From assembly GCF_900187295.1 (NCBI RefSeq), contig NZ_LT906473.1, positions 2,852,001-2,916,000 on the forward strand: a stretch of 64,000 bases of DNA, written 5' to 3'. The translations under genes and the position numbers were made by a program. Below are positions 28,259-37,081 of this stretch, piece after piece. Source of the DNA: Corynebacterium cystitidis (GTDB lineage: Bacteria > Actinomycetota > Actinomycetes > Mycobacteriales > Mycobacteriaceae). The number at the start of each line of letters is the position of its first letter. Position 1 is the first letter of the stretch. The notes beneath the pieces were generated by a model. The model saw only the letters and a program-made list of their open reading frames with translations. It ran no database searches and was not told where the DNA came from.

Positions 28259-28861
28259 TTACTTCTTGGCAGCTGCGTAACGCTCTGCAACGTCATCCCA
28301 GTTGAAAACGTTCCAAACGGCCTTGACGTAGTCAGCCTTCACGTTCTTGTACTGCAAGTAGAAGGCATGCTCCCACATGTCCAGCATAAGCAGTGGCGTG
28401 AAGTTAACGGAGATATTGCCCTGCTGGTCGGTCAGTTGCTGAATGATCAGCTTGCCGGCGATGTGATCGTAGCCAAGAACAGCCCAGCCGGAACCCTGCA
28501 GGCCAGTAGCTGCTGCAGAGAAGTGAGCCTTAAACTTCTCGAAGGAGCCAAAGTCCTTGTTGATTGCGTCAGCGAGCTTACCGGTTGGCTCGCCACCGCC
28601 GTTAGGGGAGAGGTTCTTCCAGAACACGGAGTGGTTGGTGTGTCCACCCAGGTTGAATGCGAGGTTCTTGGACAGGGCGCGGATCTTGTCTGCGTTTGCC
28701 TCGCCGTTGCGCTCCTCCTCGAGTGCTTCAAGGGCAGCGTTTGCGCCAGCAACGTAGGTTGCGTGGTGCTTGGAGTGGTGCAGCTCCATGATCTCTGCGG
28801 AAATGTGTGGCTCAAGTGCGTCGTACGCGTAGTCGAGCTCTGGTAGTTCATATACAGCCAT
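28259..28861 (-). CDS. sodA: Manganese-type superoxide dismutase
   Basis: This 200-residue cytoplasmic Fe/Mn-family superoxide dismutase converts superoxide to peroxide and oxygen. Metal ligands are visible: His in [12 protein letters not shown], His in [11 protein letters not shown], and Asp and His in [14 protein letters not shown]. Corynebacterial homologues use Mn. ATG 28861 ([20 protein letters not shown]) follows GAAAGG; the longer frame to 28969 lacks family similarity. It is monocistronic with its own terminator, faces msrA divergently, and converges on the candidate DtxR-controlled RNA. Confidence 0.95.
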   Translation of the reverse strand: MAVYELPELDYAYDALEPHISAEIMELHHSKHHATYVAGANAALEALEEERNGEANADKIRALSKNLAFNLGGHTNHSVFWKNLSPNGGGEPTGKLADAINKDFGSFEKFKAHFSAAATGLQGSGWAVLGYDHIAGKLIIQQLTDQQGNISVNFTPLLMLDMWEHAFYLQYKNVKADYVKAVWNVFNWDDVAERYAAAKK

Positions 28862-29037
28862 GCTAAAACCTTTCGTCGATTGATAGCCCTTTTTCCCCAA
28901 GGGTGTATTACGCGTCCCTTGAGTGGGCGTGCTACCCATGATAGGCAAGTTTGAAAATTTCGCCACCACCCTTTGGTGTTACCTAAGTGTGATTGTGGAT
29001 CTGGAATAAACAATCCCACCTAAGTGTTGACCCGAAT

Positions 29038-29679
29038 ATGTTCCCCTTCCTGCGCCCCACTCCCGAACTCATAGAGCCAGAACGCGCACTTCCCGGCCGT
29101 GACCAGCCCGTTCTCGCCCAGCCCCAGCCACATGTTGTGTTGGGCACACCCATCACCGGCCCCTGGCGCGAAGGCCAAAAACGCCTCATCGTCGGCATTG
29201 GCTGTTTCTGGGGTGTAGAAAGAATGTATTGGCAAACCGACGGCGTCGAGGGCACATCCGTCGGTTATGCTGGTGGACAGACCCCGAACCCTACCTACCG
29301 CGAAGTCTGCTCCGGCATGACCAACCACACCGAAGTAGTCGAGGTGGTTTACGACCCGGTACGCATCAGCCTTAAAGAGCTGGTCCGCATGGCCATGGAG
29401 GCCCACGACCCCACCCAGCGCAACCAGCAGGGCAATGATGTGGGTACGCAGTACCGCTCCGCTTTCTATACCGATACGGAGGAAGAGGCACAGCAGATCC
29501 GCGACTGGATCAACCAATACCAGGCCGCGCTTAACGACGAAGGCTTCGGTGCTATCACCACAGAAGTGCAGGTCGGTGTTCCTTACTACTTAGCAGAAGA
29601 TGAGCACCAGCAGTACCTGCACAAGGTGCCCAATGGGTACTGTCCGCACCACTCCACGGGGGTGGCCTGCACAATTTAA
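29038..29679 (+). CDS. msrA: Peptide methionine (S)-S-oxide reductase MsrA
   Basis: This 213-residue enzyme repairs oxidised methionine. The catalytic Cys is in the signature IGIGCFWGVERMYW. Substrate-pocket residues follow in VGYAGGQTPNPTYREVCSG, and resolving cysteines sit in the C-terminal tail VPNGYCPHHSTGVACTI. About 45 residues precede the core, as in other actinobacterial forms. ATG 29038 is used; the upstream frame to 28993 is not needed. The divergent sodA neighbour makes this an oxidative-stress pair. Confidence 0.95.
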   Translation: MFPFLRPTPELIEPERALPGRDQPVLAQPQPHVVLGTPITGPWREGQKRLIVGIGCFWGVERMYWQTDGVEGTSVGYAGGQTPNPTYREVCSGMTNHTEVVEVVYDPVRISLKELVRMAMEAHDPTQRNQQGNDVGTQYRSAFYTDTEEEAQQIRDWINQYQAALNDEGFGAITTEVQVGVPYYLAEDEHQQYLHKVPNGYCPHHSTGVACTI

Positions 29680-29702
29680 TCTCTCCCTCTAGGGTGGCGG
29701 AT

Positions 29703-30207
29703 ATGAATATTGCTGTTACGGGAGGCGGAACGGTATTTGCGTGATTCCGGTCTGGACTGGGTAATGCTGCGCAACGGTTCATACTGGGAAAACTATGCGG
29801 CCAACGTGGAGATTGCCCAGCACACCGGTGCCATGTTTGGGGTGGCTGGTAACGCCGTGATCTCGGGCGCGGCCCGAAAGAACTACGCAGAGGCTGCCGT
29901 CGTCGTGGTCTCTGAGGAGGGACATTCCGGCAAAGTCTATGAGCTTGCTGGCCAACCGGGCTTGACGTACGGGGAGATTGCGGAAAGAATTGGCTGGATC
30001 TTGGGGAAACCTGTGACGTATCAGAACGCCTCGGTTGCTGAGTATCGCTCCCAATTATTGGAGTTTGGTGTGCCAGAAGTCGAAGCGGAGATCTTAGCGA
30101 CGTTGGACGAGCAGATTGCGCGGGGTGATATGGAATCGGCAAGTACAGACCTGGAGCAGTTGATCGGGCGCCCTACGACGTCACTTGAAGAAGCACTCCG
30201 GCGCTAA
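29703..30207 (+). pseudogene. NmrA-like NAD(P)H:quinone oxidoreductase, internal deletion
   Basis: The start ATG 29703 reads MNIAVTG, the beginning of a Rossmann fold, but after GGTVFA it hits a stop. In another frame from about 29725 the sequence continues as LREAERYLRDSGLDWVMLRN to the family C-terminus (LTYGEIAERIGWILGKPVTY). Roughly 110 residues, including the rest of the nucleotide-binding fold, have been deleted with a frame change at the junction near 29722. The intact family has about 280 residues. The remaining 165-codon C-terminal frame lacks a cofactor site and is probably non-functional. Confidence 0.8.
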
Positions 30208-30232
30208 CACCAACGCAGTGTGTACCAGGGCC

Positions 30233-32095
30233 CTAGTTTAACTTTCGACGGAGTTTTTCTGGAATAACCACATTTTCATCACGCACACGTTTCATATCGT
30301 GGCGGACCCAGCGGGCGATGCGCCGAAACTGGGTGGGGGTGATTTCCACATCGAGTACCGCACACCAGTAGGAGATGATTTCATCGCGGTACACATGCCC
30401 GTGTCCAGGCTGGAAATCCAGGGAATTTACCTGGTCAAGCCCGACTTGCCACCCAGTAATGAAGGGCACCCAGCGCAGGCCCTCAAACACATCAAGCTCC
30501 TGAGCCTTTGGTGCAGGCACACCCCGGGAGCCAACTTCGCGCAGCCAGTCTGGTTGGCTCCACAGCAGCGACCAATCCCACCACACCACCGGATCAGAAG
30601 CATGTTGGGCGAAAACCACCCGGGGAAATTCCCACTGACTGGCGTAGTCCTGGCCTGCATAGTCATGGTTTAAATGGTTCTCGGTGGCGGTAAAGCGAAT
30701 ATGTTTGCCGCCGTCAATCACCGGCAGGCGCTCAATACTGCCCTTGTCGCGGTGTTTAGTCAGCTGCCCATGCATCGCAGTAAAACCCGGCGCGCCGGTG
30801 AAGATAGCGCCGTCGATGGAGGCCAGCATGTCTTCGACACTGTCGAAGGAATCCGCGATGCCATAAGCCCCAAGTGATTCACCTGCTAGATAGAATTTGG
30901 GGCGGATGTGCTCGTCGATAAGCGTAAGGCGTTCGCAGAGGGCGGAAATGAGCACGCGTGACGACGACACCGGCGTGGTTCTATCCGCGATATAGGACAC
31001 GGCAGACGGCATGAAGGAATACTGCATGGATACTACTGCGCAATCGCCGTGGTGGAGGAACTCGAAAGGGCTGGTGATGAAGTCATTGAGCCAGCCGGTG
31101 CCCGCTGAGGTCATCATCACGATGGCGCGGCGGTTGAAAGCGCCGGTGCGGTCCATTTCTGCTAAAAGCAGTTCGGCTTGTTCCTCAGGGGAGCGGTCTT
31201 CATTCAAACCGATATAAATGCGGATCGGCTCGGTCGCCTCACCACCCATTACTAGTGTGATATCACGTGCACGCGGGCCTGCGGCCACTACGGCCCGGCC
31301 CTGGCGGCCCAGGTTGCCCCAACGTTCCAGCGAGGCGCGTGAACCAGAGCGCTGAGCTTCAGTTGGGCGTGCAGATCCAGACATGACCTGCAGATTTAGT
31401 TCTTGGGCGCGTTTGTAGGCGCGTGAGAGCCAGCGCCGCAGCACCATTGTGTCCACCGCATAAAATCCCGCCAGTGCCACGGCGATCAGCGCCACCGGCC
31501 AGCTCACCACAGGTGGGAGGAAGCGGCGCAGTTCGTGGTTTGTACGGTCAACTGAGTTTTGGATGGCTTCACCGGTGAGCAAAAGCGCCCCGTAGCCCAG
31601 GGTGCCTAGCACTGTTCCAGCTATGGCGCTGCGCACAGTCAGCCGGGTCGTCGGCCAGGCCAGGCTGACCTGTGTGCGGTGGCGCTGCGGTGCGCGCAGG
31701 GCCACAACCAGGGTGGTCATGCCCATGGCGGTGTGCATCGCAGCGTTGATCTTTTTCAGCGATGCGATGGTGGGGCCACGGCCAAGGCGGCGGCGCACCC
31801 GGCGGGAAAGGAAACGGAAACCAGTGGCCACGGCATGGCCGAAACCTTGGCTGATAGCCACATTGGCTGCAATGACCCACCATTTTCGTGGCAGGAGAGA
31901 CGGGGAGATAGCCCACCATGTTGCGGCTTCTGCCCCGAGGATTCCTGAGCCCATATTTTCTGGCAGCCTGCGTGTTCCGCGCATTCGCAGTCCTGGTGTG
32001 AGGTCGAGATAGAGTTCGATTCCGAACTGGGCTACTGTCAACGCTCCGCGGGCGACGCGTGTGGCGATCCGCGAAGTCATGCTCATGGGGCCCAT
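30233..32095 (-). CDS. Membrane-anchored alpha/beta-hydrolase (DUF/PF10081 type)
   Basis: This 620-residue actinobacterial protein has an N-terminal membrane half (helices such as WWVIAANVAISQGFG, TVLGTLGYGALLLTGEAI and PVALIAVALAGFYAVD) and a C-terminal serine-hydrolase half. The nucleophile elbow is FYLAGESLGAYG. A candidate catalytic His lies near the C-terminus in FQPGHGHVYRDE, with acidic candidates nearby. The substrate is unknown; a lipid or envelope ester role is plausible because of the membrane part. The start is ATG 32095 or ATG 32083; neither has a clear ribosome-binding site. It diverges from ldh. Confidence 0.82.
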   Translation of the reverse strand: MGPMSMTSRIATRVARGALTVAQFGIELYLDLTPGLRMRGTRRLPENMGSGILGAEAATWWAISPSLLPRKWWVIAANVAISQGFGHAVATGFRFLSRRVRRRLGRGPTIASLKKINAAMHTAMGMTTLVVALRAPQRHRTQVSLAWPTTRLTVRSAIAGTVLGTLGYGALLLTGEAIQNSVDRTNHELRRFLPPVVSWPVALIAVALAGFYAVDTMVLRRWLSRAYKRAQELNLQVMSGSARPTEAQRSGSRASLERWGNLGRQGRAVVAAGPRARDITLVMGGEATEPIRIYIGLNEDRSPEEQAELLLAEMDRTGAFNRRAIVMMTSAGTGWLNDFITSPFEFLHHGDCAVVSMQYSFMPSAVSYIADRTTPVSSSRVLISALCERLTLIDEHIRPKFYLAGESLGAYGIADSFDSVEDMLASIDGAIFTGAPGFTAMHGQLTKHRDKGSIERLPVIDGGKHIRFTATENHLNHDYAGQDYASQWEFPRVVFAQHASDPVVWWDWSLLWSQPDWLREVGSRGVPAPKAQELDVFEGLRWVPFITGWQVGLDQVNSLDFQPGHGHVYRDEIISYWCAVLDVEITPTQFRRIARWVRHDMKRVRDENVVIPEKLRRKLN

Positions 32096-32306
32096 TGTGG
32101 CAGAAGATTCTGCGAAGTGCTGGCTTTGGTTCTCGATTCAAAAATAATCACAGTTTCCCGGTAGCCACAGGTGCCCATCTGTTCCCACATGTGTCCGATC
32201 AGACATTTATTCGTGCTGCCAGATGGCCCGACTTAGTCCATAATGGGAGGTGTACAGCATTAATCAGATCAATCCGGCCATGGGCCGGAGAAAGTCGACA
32301 CCTCAT

Positions 32307-33251
32307 ATGAAGAAGCTTGTTGGCAACAAAGTAGTACTGATTGGCGCAGGCGACGTGGGCGTTGCCTACGCATACGCACTGGTCAACCAGGGCACCGTTG
32401 ACCACTTGGCCATCATCGACATCGACGAGAAGAAAACCGAAGGCAATGTGATGGACCTCAACCACGGCGTGGTGTGGGCACCATCGGCAACCAAAGTCAC
32501 CGCCGGCACCTACGCTGACTGTGAAGACGCGTCCCTGGTAGTCATCTGCGCCGGCCGTGGCCAGCGCCCCGGCGAGACCCGCCTTGAGCTGGTTGAAGGC
32601 AACCTGAAGATCATGAAGTCTATCGTGGAGGAGGTCATGGCCAATGACTTCGGCGGTATCTTCCTCGTTGCCTCTAACCCGGTGGACATCCTGACCTACG
32701 GTGTGTGGAAGTACTCCGGCCTCCCCACTGAACGCGTGATTGGCTCGGGCACCATCCTGGACTCCGCACGCTACCGCTTCATGCTCGGTGAGATGAAGGA
32801 CGTGTCTCCGATGTCGGTGCACGCCTACATTATTGGCGAGCATGGCGATACTGAGCTGCCCGTTGTGTCTACCGCGACCGTCGGCGGTATTCAACTGCGT
32901 CGCCAGGTGGAGGAGGAGCCGGGTTACGCGGAGAAGATTGAGAAGATCTTCGAGGAGACCCGCGATGCGGCCTACACCATCATTGATGCGAAGGGTTCCA
33001 CCTCTTACGGCATCGGCATGGGCCTGGCACGCATTACGCGCGCGATTGTGCAGAACCAAGGTGTGGCCCTTCCAGTATCGGTCATGCTTGACGGCGAGTA
33101 CGGTGAGAAGGATATCTACATTGGTACCACCGCGATCATCGACGGCAATGGTGTACGCCGCGTAGTGGAGCTCGACCTGAATGAGCATGAACGCGAGCTG
33201 TTTAAGCATTCGGTGGATACGTTGCGTGAGATTAAGGACGCGAACTTCTAA
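32307..33251 (+). CDS. ldh: L-lactate dehydrogenase
   Basis: This 314-residue cytoplasmic enzyme interconverts pyruvate and L-lactate with NAD. The Rossmann motif is [14 protein letters not shown]. The substrate loop [12 protein letters not shown] carries the Gln that marks lactate rather than malate specificity, the middle block is [11 protein letters not shown], and the catalytic His is in [15 protein letters not shown] 32307 is used. A dyad TGTCCGATCAGACA lies at 32192-32205 in the long leader. The gene is followed by pyk2 at 67 nt, with only a weak hairpin (33252-33276) between, the ldh-pyk2 order known from C. glutamicum. Confidence 0.96.
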   Translation: MKKLVGNKVVLIGAGDVGVAYAYALVNQGTVDHLAIIDIDEKKTEGNVMDLNHGVVWAPSATKVTAGTYADCEDASLVVICAGRGQRPGETRLELVEGNLKIMKSIVEEVMANDFGGIFLVASNPVDILTYGVWKYSGLPTERVIGSGTILDSARYRFMLGEMKDVSPMSVHAYIIGEHGDTELPVVSTATVGGIQLRRQVEEEPGYAEKIEKIFEETRDAAYTIIDAKGSTSYGIGMGLARITRAIVQNQGVALPVSVMLDGEYGEKDIYIGTTAIIDGNGVRRVVELDLNEHERELFKHSVDTLREIKDANF

Positions 33252-33318
33252 CCCTGCAGATTCGTGATTTGCAGGGCACAATAGGTGGTGTTCACACTCT
33301 TAAAGGAGCGCCACCTTC

Positions 33319-35193
33319 ATGGAAAAATTTGTCAACGAATTAATCCCCCAGCTCGACAGCATCATTGAAGATCTGCAGCGGGAAGCGGAGGCGCAGCAAG
33401 GGGCTATTGGCCGGGTTGCTAAGACGCATCAGCACGGTGCGACAAATCTCGTGCACTACACCACCTTGCGCGCCCACGACGTGCGCACTTTACAGGCCGA
33501 GCTGTCGTCGTTAGGCGCAACACGCTTAACGACGACTGAGCCGGCCGTCATGGCACGCCTGCAGGCAGCGCATAACGTGCTCGACGCGTACTCGGGCCGC
33601 GCGTTGACCTATCCTGCCGAGGCACTGGCGGGTGCGTTTGCCCGTTCCGACGACATCCTGGAGGAACACTCCGATGCCCTGTTCGGGCCGACTAGTGAGG
33701 ACACTCATTCCCGCATCATGGTGACATTGCCGGAAGAAGCCGCCGCAGATCCGGAGATGGTGCGTGAATTTGCAGAAGCCGGGATGGAGTTGGCGCGGAT
33801 CAACTGTGCCCACGGTGATCAAGATATGTGGCGCGCAATGATTGATAATGTGCACGCCGCCGCGGAAGTTGTCGGCCGCGAGATCCGTGTGTCTATGGAC
33901 CTGGCGGGCCCGAAGGTGCGGACCGGGGACATTGAGCCTGGCCCTGCCGTGATCCGTGCGCGCGTCACCCGTGATAGCGCAGGCCAGGTTATTCACCCCG
34001 CTACTTTGTTCTTATCTGAGCACGGTGATCCGGTGCCGGTGGCCCCAGAGACCGCGGGTCGTCCGGGTGTGAGCCTGCAGGTTGAAGGGTGGTGGCTTAG
34101 CAACCTGAAGATTGGCTCAGTGATCACCATGCGCGATTCCCGTGGCTCCAAGCGTCGTTTCACCGTCCGAGAGGTGCGCGAAGACGGTGTGGTTATTGCG
34201 CAGGGAAACAAGAATGCCTATATCGCTGCCTCGACGTTGTTGCAGCATAACTGGGAGCGCACCCGCGTCTGGGGAGTGCCTGCCGTCGAGCAAAAGATCC
34301 GCCTGTACCCAGGCGACACCCTGATCCTCACAACCTCCCAGGAACCTGCTCAGATCGTAGAAGGCCAGCCATCTACTATCGGTTGTACCGCGCCAGAGGC
34401 AGTGAAAGCACTCGAGGTGGGACACGAGGTGCTTTTCGACGACGGCGCGATCGCGGCAGAGGTCGTCGATAAGCGTGACAACGCAGGCCACTGCGAAGCT
34501 GTCCTGCGCATTACCCGGGCCAAGGAAAACGGCACAAACCTGCGCGCGTATAAGGGAATCAACCTGCCGGATACGGACATTCCGCTGCCCAGCCTGACGG
34601 AGGAAGACCTAGAGGCGTTCGAATTCGTGGCGCACAACGCGGAGATCGCGGCGGTGTCTTTCATCCGCACCCCGGAAGATGTGGCTGATGTGCTGGAAAC
34701 GTTGGAGCGTTTCGCGCGGGAGGCTGCGGAAACTGGCCACGATGCGTTGGCTGAACGCATCCGCAACCTGGGCATTGTGCTGAAAATTGAGACGATCCCG
34801 GCCTACCAAATGCTGGCCAGCGTGCTTTTAGAAGGCATGCGTCACCCGAATCTAGGCATCATGATCGCACGTGGTGACTTGGCGGTGGAGCTGGGCTTTG
34901 AGCGCATGGTGGAGGTACCGCGTCTGATTTCCCAGATGGCAGAAGCTGCCCACGTGCCGGTGATTATGGCTACCCAGATCTTGGAAAAGATGGCGAAGGA
35001 CGGGCTGCCATCGCGGGCGGAGATGACCGACGTGATGTACGCGCTGCGCAGCGAATGCGTGATGTTAAATAAGGGCCCGCACATTACCGATGCGATCCGC
35101 ATTCTGGAGAGGGCTTCCGAAAGGCTTGGCCACTCGCAGCGCAAGAACCGCCAGCTGCTGCGCCGTATTTCTAGTTGGGAGAATGCCCTGTGA
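33319..35193 (+). CDS. pyk2: Pyruvate kinase-like protein, Pyk2 type
   Basis: This 624-residue protein is about 150 longer than a standard pyruvate kinase. The extra N-terminal 125 residues (helical, with KTHQHGATNLVHYTTLRAHD) have no kinase similarity. The kinase part keeps MELARINCAHGD, MDLAGPKVRTGD, SFIRTPEDV, the Mg/K region IARGDLAVELGFERM and IMATQILEKMAKDGLPSRAE. The usual C-terminal regulatory domain is absent. This is the second pyruvate kinase Pyk2 of corynebacteria, encoded downstream of ldh. It overlaps glpQ by 4 bp (GTGA). AAAGGAG precedes ATG 33319. Confidence 0.9.
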   Translation: MEKFVNELIPQLDSIIEDLQREAEAQQGAIGRVAKTHQHGATNLVHYTTLRAHDVRTLQAELSSLGATRLTTTEPAVMARLQAAHNVLDAYSGRALTYPAEALAGAFARSDDILEEHSDALFGPTSEDTHSRIMVTLPEEAAADPEMVREFAEAGMELARINCAHGDQDMWRAMIDNVHAAAEVVGREIRVSMDLAGPKVRTGDIEPGPAVIRARVTRDSAGQVIHPATLFLSEHGDPVPVAPETAGRPGVSLQVEGWWLSNLKIGSVITMRDSRGSKRRFTVREVREDGVVIAQGNKNAYIAASTLLQHNWERTRVWGVPAVEQKIRLYPGDTLILTTSQEPAQIVEGQPSTIGCTAPEAVKALEVGHEVLFDDGAIAAEVVDKRDNAGHCEAVLRITRAKENGTNLRAYKGINLPDTDIPLPSLTEEDLEAFEFVAHNAEIAAVSFIRTPEDVADVLETLERFAREAAETGHDALAERIRNLGIVLKIETIPAYQMLASVLLEGMRHPNLGIMIARGDLAVELGFERMVEVPRLISQMAEAAHVPVIMATQILEKMAKDGLPSRAEMTDVMYALRSECVMLNKGPHITDAIRILERASERLGHSQRKNRQLLRRISSWENAL

Positions 35194-35921
35194 CACAGGC
35201 GAAAGGCATGAAGATTGTTGCCCACCGCGGCTATTCCGGTAAGTACCCGGAGTTGTCGCCGATCGCTTTCGAGGAGGCGTTGAAGCTGCCCATCGCGGGC
35301 ATTGAGTGTGATGTGCGGTTGACGCGCGACGGCAAGGTGGTTGTCCAGCACGACAAGGACGTGGACCGCACGTCTAACGGCACTGGCTTTGTGGCTGAGA
35401 TGGATTTTGCGGAGCTGCGCCGGCTGAACATTGGCACCCCGGAGGCGCCGCAGCAGATGATGCTTTTCGACGAGCTGCTCGAGATGCTGCAAGACTACCC
35501 GGGTAAGGAACTGTTCGTGGAGACGAAGCACCCCACCCGGTTCCTCGGTGAGATTGAGGAACAGGTAGCCCTGCGTTTGCGCTATGCCGGTCTGCATGAA
35601 GATCCTCGTATTTCGTTGATTTCTTTTGCCCATGGCGCTATCCGACGCTTCACTAGGCTATTGCCGGAGTTGGACAGCTACTATTTGGTGGACCCGCGCG
35701 ACAAGATTTTCCGGCTGACCCAGTTGTTCGTGTGTAACCCGAAGGGTTTGGGCCCGTCGATTACGCAGGCCAAAGAGCAGCGGAAGCTTGTGGGTCTGCG
35801 CGGTAGGCCGACCTATATCTGGACTGTGGATGATCCCGCCGACATGCTGTGGTGCCGGGATATGGGGGTGGAGGTGATGGCAACGAACCTGCCAGAGTTG
35901 GCGCTGGAGACAGTGCGCTAA
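35190..35921 (+). CDS. glpQ: Glycerophosphodiester phosphodiesterase
   Basis: This 243-residue enzyme hydrolyses glycerophosphodiesters to glycerol-3-phosphate and an alcohol. GDPD signatures are present: HRGYSGKYPELSPIAFEEAL, the metal pair in GIECDVRLTRDG, the catalytic His in VVQHDKDVDRTSNGTG, and a C-terminal WTVDDPADMLWCRDMGV. No signal peptide is visible, so it is cytoplasmic (UgpQ-like). The start GTG 35190 overlaps the pyk2 stop and gives coupling; ATG 35208 is an alternative. It ends the ldh-pyk2-glpQ operon. Confidence 0.9.
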   Translation: MTQAKGMKIVAHRGYSGKYPELSPIAFEEALKLPIAGIECDVRLTRDGKVVVQHDKDVDRTSNGTGFVAEMDFAELRRLNIGTPEAPQQMMLFDELLEMLQDYPGKELFVETKHPTRFLGEIEEQVALRLRYAGLHEDPRISLISFAHGAIRRFTRLLPELDSYYLVDPRDKIFRLTQLFVCNPKGLGPSITQAKEQRKLVGLRGRPTYIWTVDDPADMLWCRDMGVEVMATNLPELALETVR

Positions 35922-35945
35922 ACACTGTGCGGTAGATTAGGCAGC

Positions 35946-36860
35946 ATGGCCAAAAAGAACCGTAAGAAGAAAGAACAGCTGCCTGAGGGTATGAGCCGCC
36001 GCCAGGCGAAGCTGGCCGCCCGTGCAGCTGAGCGCGAGGCGTTGCAGAAGGACCCACGCCCCTACAAGGGTCTGGCGGCTGAAGCTGACCTGGTAGCCCT
36101 GCAGGAGTTTGTTCCTTCTGCCGTGGCAAAGGTGGAGGTGAAGGGCACCCCTGTTAATATCGCCACTGTTTTGCCTGGTGCAGGTGCTGCGATGGTGCGT
36201 TCCGATGACGAGGGCGGCGACCGTTTCGTTGCGCTCCAAGCCCAGAAGCGCTCCCACAACCCGGGCCGGGACCTGGCTTACGCCCTGAGCTGGGTTCTTG
36301 AGGCCAATGCTGGCGATTCTTTGGAGTCCACCGTGGCCGACGGCACGCAGCCGGCGATCATGGACTTAATCGCAGCGGACGCGGTGCTGGAGATCACCGA
36401 ACATAACGATTTCAACTGGTGGTTTGCTAACGCTTCTGGTGCTCCACTGGAGATTCAGCAAGCGCTGCAGCGGGCGAATGAGGCAATCATCCCGTCGACC
36501 CAGGTGGCCAAAGATCTACCCGGCTCCATTTGGTGGGTGAATCCAGGTGGAGGGAAGGCTCATATTCGTTGGGTACGCACCGAAGATAATGAAAATCAGA
36601 TGCTCAACGCGCTGGCGCGTATCGCCGCCCGCGACGGGCTTAACCTGGGTGAGGGCACCAAGTTTGCTGGCGCGTTCCGCACCCACGGCCTGGTGGTCCC
36701 GGTATTCGACTTGGACCCAACCGTGGACGCCAACTCTTATGATGATGCCCTAGCAGCTTTGGACAAGGCGATCGACGCTGAGTACGACAACGATGCCCAG
36801 CTCAACGCTGACGAGCGGAAGCAGTTGGACAACATCAAATCCCGCCAGGTGACCATCTAA
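35946..36860 (+). CDS. DUF5926-family protein
   Basis: This 304-residue actinobacterial protein has no known function. The N-terminus is highly basic (MAKKNRKKKEQLPEGMSRRQ), followed by a single globular domain with no transmembrane helix (PYKGLAAEADLVALQEFVPS ... GGGKAHIRWVRTEDNENQM). The basic tail suggests RNA or ribosome contact, but this is a guess. The -10 TAGATT (35933-35938) is exactly 7 nt before ATG 35946, so the gene appears to have its own leaderless promoter. Two terminators follow. Confidence 0.85.
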   Translation: MAKKNRKKKEQLPEGMSRRQAKLAARAAEREALQKDPRPYKGLAAEADLVALQEFVPSAVAKVEVKGTPVNIATVLPGAGAAMVRSDDEGGDRFVALQAQKRSHNPGRDLAYALSWVLEANAGDSLESTVADGTQPAIMDLIAADAVLEITEHNDFNWWFANASGAPLEIQQALQRANEAIIPSTQVAKDLPGSIWWVNPGGGKAHIRWVRTEDNENQMLNALARIAARDGLNLGEGTKFAGAFRTHGLVVPVFDLDPTVDANSYDDALAALDKAIDAEYDNDAQLNADERKQLDNIKSRQVTI

Positions 36861-36865
36861 CAGCC

Positions 36866-36939
36866 CGCCTGCCGGGGTATTCCGGCAGGGTAAAACTTTT
36901 TGCCGAGGTGCGCCTTTTCAATTAGAAAAAGGCGCACCT
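36866..36939 (+). terminator. Double terminator after the DUF5926 gene
   Basis: The first hairpin is cctgccgg-ggtatt-ccggcagg at about 36869-36890. The second and stronger has arms aggtgcgcctttt (36906-36918) and aaaaaggcgcacct (36926-36939), followed by ttcc. The symmetric T and A runs make the second one bidirectional. Confidence 0.88.
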
Positions 36940-37081
36940 TTCCTGTTCAATGTGATGTCGGCCTGGAACACGAGACATGTCGCCCCGTCGCCCGCGCGTA
37001 TCGCGCTGTGGACGCGGGGCTTAAATCTGATCACGCCACCGAAGCCTAATTCCCCGTACGTTTTCCTGTAAGAGAGGCTTC

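Noticed and set aside
32192..32205. TGTCCGATCAGACA dyad upstream of ldh as a known regulator site
   Set aside because: It does not match the GlxR, SugR or LldR patterns I know well enough to name a regulator.
36940..37081. Riboswitch in the leader of the MFS-CBS gene
   Set aside because: The leader is GC-rich and can pair (gcccgcg/cgcgggg), but it did not match the conserved cores I know for ykkC, mini-ykkC, fluoride, preQ1 or yybP-ykoY motifs.
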